This document shows, piece by piece, positions 59,966 through 64,000 of a stretch of DNA of 64,000 nt. The stretch is taken from the NCBI RefSeq assembly GCF_000305935.1, contig NC_018870.1, positions 2,217,001-2,281,000 on the forward strand, written 5' to 3'. Each line of letters begins with the position of its first letter. Position 1 is the stretch's first letter. This DNA is from Thermacetogenium phaeum DSM 12270 (lineage in GTDB: Bacteria; Bacillota; DSM-12270; Thermacetogeniales; Thermacetogeniaceae). Made by a program: the position numbers and the translations under genes. The notes beneath the pieces are model-generated. The model did not search any database and was not told the origin of the DNA. It was given only the letters and a program-made list of their open reading frames with translations.

Positions 59966-60816
59966 GGCTCCGGCTTCTCCTTAAGTATACTTCGCCTTCT
60001 GTAGACACCGACCAGCGCCCTGCTGACATAGAAAGCCAAAAACAGGCCGCAGGCAACCATCACTACGCAGCCGCCCGCCGCCAGCCCAAACCGGTAAGAG
60101 GCAGTCAGGCCCAGCAGGGTGGAAACGAGCCCCAGCGCCAGGGAGAGGAGAAAAACCTGGCGAAAACTGCGTCCGAGGAGTATCGCAGCCAGAACAGGTA
60201 CGACCATCAAGGCTCCTACGAGCAGCGTCCCCACAACCCGCAGGCTCACCCCTACGGTCAGAGCAACGAGAAAGATGAAGAGGCGGTTGATCCTGTCCAC
60301 CGGCAGCCCGGAAACCCGAGCCGATTCCTCATCGGAGCAGATAAAGAAAAGCTCTTTGAAGAACAGAGCGAGGAAGGAGCCCACCACCACAGCCACCGCC
60401 AGGATCAGCCAGAGGTCGGCTGCGCTGACGGTGATCAGGCTTCCAAAGAGGTAAGAGGTGATGTCCAGGGCTCCGCTGCCCGCCAGTCCGAAGAAGATTA
60501 CGGCCAGAGCAAGGCCGGCGCTCATGATAAAAGCCAGCAGCGCGTCGGCGGAAAACCCCCGGCGCACCCGGAGGTGTTCCGCTAAAAGCACACCCAGAAC
60601 GGCAACGGCGATTATCACCAAGGGAACGAAGGACGAATCGAGCCCGATCCAGAGCCCGAAGGCTACCCCGGCCAGGGAGATGTGGGCAACGGTATCGGCC
60701 AAAAAGGAATAACGCCTGAGGACGAGAAAAACGCCCAGGGCCGGGCAGATCAAACCCGTTGCCGCACCCGCCGCCAGAGCGCGCAACATAAAATCATACT
60801 GCAGCATGGAAAGCAC
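59959..60816 (-). CDS. znuB: Zinc/manganese ABC transporter permease ZnuB-like
   Basis: 285 residues from GTG 60816 after GGAGAAGGGGGA; the longer frame would overlap znuC. ABC-3 permease with about eight membrane helices: MLQYDFMLRALAAGAATGLI, CPALGVFLVLRRYSFLADTV, AHISLAGVAFG (a family hallmark), DEESARVSGLPVDRINRLFI and VGTLLVGALMVVPVLAAILL. Last gene of zur-znuA-znuC-znuB, 17 bases after znuC. Confidence 0.9.
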   Translation of the reverse strand: MLSMLQYDFMLRALAAGAATGLICPALGVFLVLRRYSFLADTVAHISLAGVAFGLWIGLDSSFVPLVIIAVAVLGVLLAEHLRVRRGFSADALLAFIMSAGLALAVIFFGLAGSGALDITSYLFGSLITVSAADLWLILAVAVVVGSFLALFFKELFFICSDEESARVSGLPVDRINRLFIFLVALTVGVSLRVVGTLLVGALMVVPVLAAILLGRSFRQVFLLSLALGLVSTLLGLTASYRFGLAAGGCVVMVACGLFLAFYVSRALVGVYRRRSILKEKPEPQ

Positions 60817-60833
60817 AGACAATCCCCCTTCTC

Positions 60834-61592
60834 CTACGATAAGTGCAACCTGGAAATGGAGTAAGAACCGGCGGCTTTCCCCGACAGGCCGTTTAAGTCC
60901 AGCCGCGCCGGAATGGGCGGCGGCCCCTGATAGAGCAGGCACCTGTCAAGAAGGGCGATGCGGTTCGCCCAATTCACCGGCATATCAGCGTCATGAGAAA
61001 CCATCAGGATGGTGATCCCCTGCTCACAGTTCAGGCGGTGAAGCAACCGGTAAAAATCGCGCCTGGTGCCGTCATCCAGCCCGGACTGGGGTTCGTCGAG
61101 GATGAGCACATCCGGGCGGCCGGCCAGCGCCCTTGCGATAAAGGCACGCTGCCGCTGCCCACCGGACAGCTCTGTGAGGAGATTATCCCGGAGATGGCTA
61201 AGTCCCACCAAATCGATGGCCTCCTCCACCGCCTGCCAGTCCTCCCTGTGGAGACGGTGGCACCTACCGATCCGTCCGAAGCGCCCGGTAGCAACGATCT
61301 CTTTCACCGTAGCCGGAAAGCCGGCAGCAAGGGCAGGGGTTTGGGGAACATAGCCTATCCTGTACCAGTCCCGGAACTTCCTGATACTGTCTCCGAACAA
61401 AAGGATCTCCCCCTGGACAGGGTGCAAAAGCCCCAAAAACAGCCGGACCAGCGTTGTCTTTCCCGATCCGTTGCGGCCAACCAGAATAAGAAAATCCCCT
61501 TCTTCCACCGCTATCGTGATATCCTCCAGGATGACGTCGCTGCCGTAGGAAAAATAAACTCCCTGCATTTCAAGAACTTTCACGCCGTTCAC
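60834..61592 (-). CDS. znuC: Zinc ABC transporter ATP-binding protein ZnuC-like
   Basis: 252 residues. Walker A GRNGSGKTTLVRL, signature LSGGQRQRAFIARALAGRPD, Walker B LILDEPQSGLDDGTRRDFYR, H-loop ILMVSHDADMPVNWANRIAL. The MTGFG-like GRFGRIGRCHRLHREDWQAV region is usual in metal ABC ATPases. The start overlaps the end of znuA by 23 bases, so coupling is likely. Confidence 0.93.
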   Translation of the reverse strand: MNGVKVLEMQGVYFSYGSDVILEDITIAVEEGDFLILVGRNGSGKTTLVRLFLGLLHPVQGEILLFGDSIRKFRDWYRIGYVPQTPALAAGFPATVKEIVATGRFGRIGRCHRLHREDWQAVEEAIDLVGLSHLRDNLLTELSGGQRQRAFIARALAGRPDVLILDEPQSGLDDGTRRDFYRLLHRLNCEQGITILMVSHDADMPVNWANRIALLDRCLLYQGPPPIPARLDLNGLSGKAAGSYSISRLHLS

Positions 61593-62622
61593 CTTCGCTT
61601 CCCAGGGCTTTTTGAAGACTTTCCAGATTTTGACGCATTAAGCCGAAATAATCGAGGCCTTTTTTGCTCTCCTGTTCGGTTATTCCCCCAATGGGGTTGA
61701 GCACAAGCGTTTGGGCGCCGGCCTCCCGGGCAACCGTTTCGGCAACCCTGGGGCTCACCGCCGCCTCAAAAAAGACGCACTCTATCCCCTGGTCCCGGCA
61801 GTAATCGACGACTCGCGCCAGGGTGGCGGCATCAGGCTCCTGCTCCGGGGTCAGCCCGAGCAAAGGTATCTGGCGCAGCCCATAGCGCCGCGCCAGGTAA
61901 CCGAAGGCTGCGTGGGAGACCACAAGATCCCTGCTGCTGAAGTGCTGCACCGCTTTAAGATACTCCTGGTGAATCCGGTCCAGCTCCTTTTGTGCTGCCT
62001 GGGCATTGCGCATGTAGTCGGATGATCCAGCGGGATCGGCAGCGATCAGTTCCCTCGCCAGATGCGCTACGATTCTTTTGGCCAGAACGGGATCCAGCCA
62101 GACGTGAGGATCAACATCCTCCTGCTGGTGGCGGTGCCCGGCATCGGCGGACGCCTTGCCTTCTCCCTCCCGACCCGGCATCACCGTTACTCCGAGCCTT
62201 TCTTCTTCGGCAAAGGTGAGCAGGTCAAGACCTTCGGTGGCCTTTACGATCTTGACTCCCCGGGCACGAAGGGCAGGGAGGATCTTCTCCACCCACGGTT
62301 CCATCCCCGCACCGTTGTAAAAAAACACCTGCGACCGATAGAGCTGCAGCATATCTGCCGGTGAAGGCTCCCAGTGATGGGGCTCCCTTCCCGGAGGAAT
62401 CAGCTGGACTACCGCTACCCGGTCCCCCCCTACCTGCCGGGCAAACTCCGCCAGGGGGTAAATTGTGGCCACCAGGCGCAGCTTCCCCTGCGAAGTCGCC
62501 TCTTCCGCTTCCCCGCTTCCCATCTCACCGGTTCCACCGCAACCGTTTGCTGCCAGCAGGGCAACCAGCAACAACAAAACAACCGCTATCCGGCAGATGC
62601 TGCTTTCCCTCACCGCTCGCAT
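61570..62622 (-). CDS. znuA: Zinc-binding lipoprotein ZnuA-like
   Basis: 350 residues. Lipoprotein signal (ICRIAVVLLLLVALLAANGC). Cluster A-I metal-binding fold: LRLVATIYPLAEFARQVGGD, PGREPHHWEPSPADMLQLYR (first His), FFYNGAGMEPWVEKILPALR, HRHQQEDVDPHVWLDPVLAK (second His, preceded by a His-containing loop), DLVVSHAAFGYLARRYGLRQ (third His), and ALNPIGG-like LVLNPIGGITEQE. The three-His site and His loop favour zinc over manganese. Gene overlaps the end of zur by 13 bases. Confidence 0.92.
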   Translation of the reverse strand: MRAVRESSICRIAVVLLLLVALLAANGCGGTGEMGSGEAEEATSQGKLRLVATIYPLAEFARQVGGDRVAVVQLIPPGREPHHWEPSPADMLQLYRSQVFFYNGAGMEPWVEKILPALRARGVKIVKATEGLDLLTFAEEERLGVTVMPGREGEGKASADAGHRHQQEDVDPHVWLDPVLAKRIVAHLARELIAADPAGSSDYMRNAQAAQKELDRIHQEYLKAVQHFSSRDLVVSHAAFGYLARRYGLRQIPLLGLTPEQEPDAATLARVVDYCRDQGIECVFFEAAVSPRVAETVAREAGAQTLVLNPIGGITEQESKKGLDYFGLMRQNLESLQKALGSEGERRESS

Positions 62623-63080
62623 AAATCTTCACTGCCCCCTCCCCAACCATCCTGGCATCCGGAGCAGAAACCGTAAATGGTAAAGGTGTGGTCCTGGATT
62701 AAAAAGTCGGGATACTGCAGCTGAGCCTGTTTCAAAACCTCACTAGGGCAAAAAGGGAGCTCCCTCGTCTTTCCGCATCCAAGGCACACCAAATGGTGAT
62801 GGTGTTTCCCTTTGCGGACGAGCTCAAAACGGCGGCACTGGCCACGGAACTGAATCTGGCTGACAAGCCCCTGTTCGACGAAAGTCGCCAGCGTGCGGTA
62901 CACAGTATCCAGGCTGACAGCCGGATAGCGTTCCCGCACCCGTTGCAGAATCTCCTCGGCAGATAGCGGGTGCCCGGCCGCCCTGGTTCCTTCCTGGATC
63001 GCCCGCAGAATCTCCAGGCGCTGCGGGGTGATCCTGATCCTCTTCTGTTTCAGCTGCTCCAGGTAATCCCCCACCATCAT
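62610..63080 (-). CDS. zur: Fur-family zinc regulator (Zur)
   Basis: 156 residues from ATG 63080 (TAGGAGGC upstream). Winged helix: RIRITPQRLEILRAIQEGTR, GHPLSAEEILQRVRERYPAV, SLDTVYRTLATFVEQGLVSQ. Regulatory domain: KHHHHLVCLGCGKTRELPFC and IYGFCSGCQDGW, giving the two CxxC pairs of the structural zinc site. Leading the znu operon makes zinc the likely co-repressor. The C-terminal Gly-rich tail is longer than usual. Confidence 0.92.
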   Translation of the reverse strand: MMVGDYLEQLKQKRIRITPQRLEILRAIQEGTRAAGHPLSAEEILQRVRERYPAVSLDTVYRTLATFVEQGLVSQIQFRGQCRRFELVRKGKHHHHLVCLGCGKTRELPFCPSEVLKQAQLQYPDFLIQDHTFTIYGFCSGCQDGWGGGSEDLCER

Positions 63081-63095
63081 TCCTATGCCTCCTAG

Positions 63096-63112
63096 TTAAG
63101 AATAATTCCTAA
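63096..63112. promoter_or_regulatory. Zur/Fur-box-like operator (7-1-7)
   Basis: TTAAGAATAATTCCTAA is a near-perfect 7-1-7 inverted repeat between the -10 box and the zur start. The operon is probably repressed by its own first product when zinc is sufficient. Confidence 0.65.
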
Positions 63113-63127
63113 ACAGGTTCAACTATT

Positions 63128-63156
63128 AATTTAAAATAACAACCATATCGTGTCAA
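63128..63156 (-). promoter_or_regulatory. Promoter of the zur-znuACB operon
   Basis: Minus strand: perfect -35 TTGACA (63156-63151), 17-base spacer, -10 TAAATT (63133-63128). The Zur-like box follows downstream of the -10. Confidence 0.7.
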
Positions 63157-63548
63157 CAAACAATTCACCCTTGTTTTGAGTTCCCTTTTATTGCCTGCCC
63201 CAAAATATAATTTTATCCCTGCGCTTGCCCCCTGCTCTTTCGGTCGAACTCACCCCAAGACTCGTACAGGCGCATACCGGCTCCTTTGACGGCATATCCG
63301 CCGCAGATTCTCCCTTCTCGACATCCTGTCTCGATTCGGCCGCTCGCGATGCTCCTTCGCCAAGGGCGGATAGCAGACTCAATAATGCCGCTGCGCCGGC
63401 AAGTTTCGACAAAGAAGGGCTTGACGGATCGTTAAAGATGGGGGATCTCCTATTGGGAAGGAAAGGCAGGATGTCTCCGGCGCGGACCAACAAGGCACGG
63501 CGAAGCCCCCGCCGCCTTCGCCCGCACCGAAGAGCCAGATCGGATTTC
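63157..63548. other. Region without a convincing gene
   Basis: A 101-codon minus-strand frame (63188-63493) starts with a non-ATG codon and has low-complexity Ser/Ala-rich sequence. I would not annotate it. Confidence 0.35.
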
Positions 63549-64000
63549 CTAGAAGGGCCAGAGATCGAAAATAATCGTCAAGAAAACCACCACGATAATG
63601 GCAGGCAGCAGGTTACCCACCCTGATGTGGATCTTATCTGTGAGCATGTTCGCCCCGATTGCGAATATCAGAAGGCCTCCTACAGCAGTCATCTCTCTGA
63701 TGATCGCATCGGTCAGCAGGGGTTTGACGTAAGAGGCAGCGAGTGTAATGCTGCCCTGGTAGAGGAAGACAGGAAGGGCGGAAAAGGCGACCCCGACACC
63801 CATGCTAGAGGCGAAAACCACAGAGGTCACCCCGTCGAGGATCGATTTGACGAAGAGAGTGGTGTGGCGCCCGGTAAGGCCGCTCTCAAGGGAGCCCATG
63901 ATGGCCATTGCCCCCACACAGAAGACCAGGCTGGCAGTCACAAACCCTCTGGTAAAGGCGCCGTCCCCGTTACTGAAGCGCTTCTCCAGCCTTCTGCCAA
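63549..64000 (-). CDS. DUF554 family membrane protein (partial, 5' end outside window)
   Basis: The frame is open to the right edge; visible residues start LEKRFSNGDGAFTRGFVTAS and continue VFCVGAMAIMGSLESGLTGR, VKSILDGVTSVVFASSMGVG, AFSALPVFLYQGSI and the C-terminal VGNLLPAIIVVVFLTIIFDL. About 150 of roughly 230 residues are seen, with four to five membrane helices. DUF554 (YdfK-like) proteins are widespread membrane proteins; a transport role is suspected but not shown. Confidence 0.85.
   Translation of the reverse strand, partial: GRRLEKRFSNGDGAFTRGFVTASLVFCVGAMAIMGSLESGLTGRHTTLFVKSILDGVTSVVFASSMGVGVAFSALPVFLYQGSITLAASYVKPLLTDAIIREMTAVGGLLIFAIGANMLTDKIHIRVGNLLPAIIVVVFLTIIFDLWPF

Noticed and set aside
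1-64000. CRISPR array
   Set aside because: No run of regularly spaced identical repeats with unique spacers was seen; the short repeat clusters at 2089-2137 and 5934-6070 are too few and too short.

Overview
The window looks like the chromosome of an anaerobic, endospore-forming, flagellated Firmicute (class Clostridia), in the Moorella/Thermacetogenium/Syntrophaceticus neighbourhood of acetogens and syntrophs. This is inferred from gene content: SleB/YpeB germination proteins, MurT/GatD, a fliD-flaG-fliS flagellar cluster, an anaerobic benzimidazole (Bza) locus, FdhD and FmdE-type proteins, glutamate 2,3-aminomutase, and Gram-positive style promoters and ribosome binding sites. I cannot name the species.

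Layout. 0-9.5 kb is a decayed accessory zone. It holds a partial Bcr/CflA exporter, an ABC ATPase remnant, a small XRE regulator with two matching operators and a four-helix membrane partner, a truncated hydrolase, an Lnt-like N-acyltransferase, transposase debris (IS66 and another), two decaying toxin-antitoxin modules, and a broken serine recombinase. At 9.7-11.2 kb an excisionase and a tyrosine integrase sit against the 3' end of a tRNA-Thr(CGT). From 11.3 to 29.8 kb lies an island bounded by a 67-bp exact direct repeat, because each end carries a tRNA-Thr copy. It contains a complete type I-order BREX phage-defence operon (brxA-brxB-brxC-pglX-pglZ-brxL, all on the minus strand) with a visible promoter and a perfect 11-bp-arm palindrome. 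It also contains an IS256-family element inserted between a broken Tyr-rich peptide gene and an AT-rich toroid-repeat protein gene, and a decayed IS1634-like transposase.

29.8-42 kb returns to core-like DNA. It has a DMT exporter, a polar amino acid ABC transporter, a flagellar cap/chaperone cluster in which fliD is split by a DDE insertion sequence with a 9-bp target duplication, two small coat-like proteins, and a c-di-AMP (ydaO-type) riboswitch with its own promoter and terminator ahead of glutamate 2,3-aminomutase (beta-glutamate osmolyte synthesis). 42-50 kb has murT-gatD, a cobalamin-riboswitch-controlled bzaA-bzaB pair with a wrecked bzaC, and sleB-ypeB. 50-58 kb has a UbiA prenyltransferase, a U32 peptidase, a class III aminotransferase, endonuclease IV, a 274-bp imperfect palindromic element, an amidohydrolase, and an FdhD lacking the usual cysteine loop. 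58-64 kb has an FmdE-like protein, a zur-znuA-znuC-znuB zinc uptake operon with promoter and Zur-like box, and a partial DUF554 membrane protein.

The strongest leads are the tRNA-bounded BREX island with its operator, the c-di-AMP riboswitch/beta-glutamate pairing, the cobalamin riboswitch/bza locus with truncated bzaC, fliD inactivation by an IS that hides its own ribosome binding site in a hairpin, the split peptide/toroid operon, and the 274-bp palindromic element. No CRISPR array was seen.
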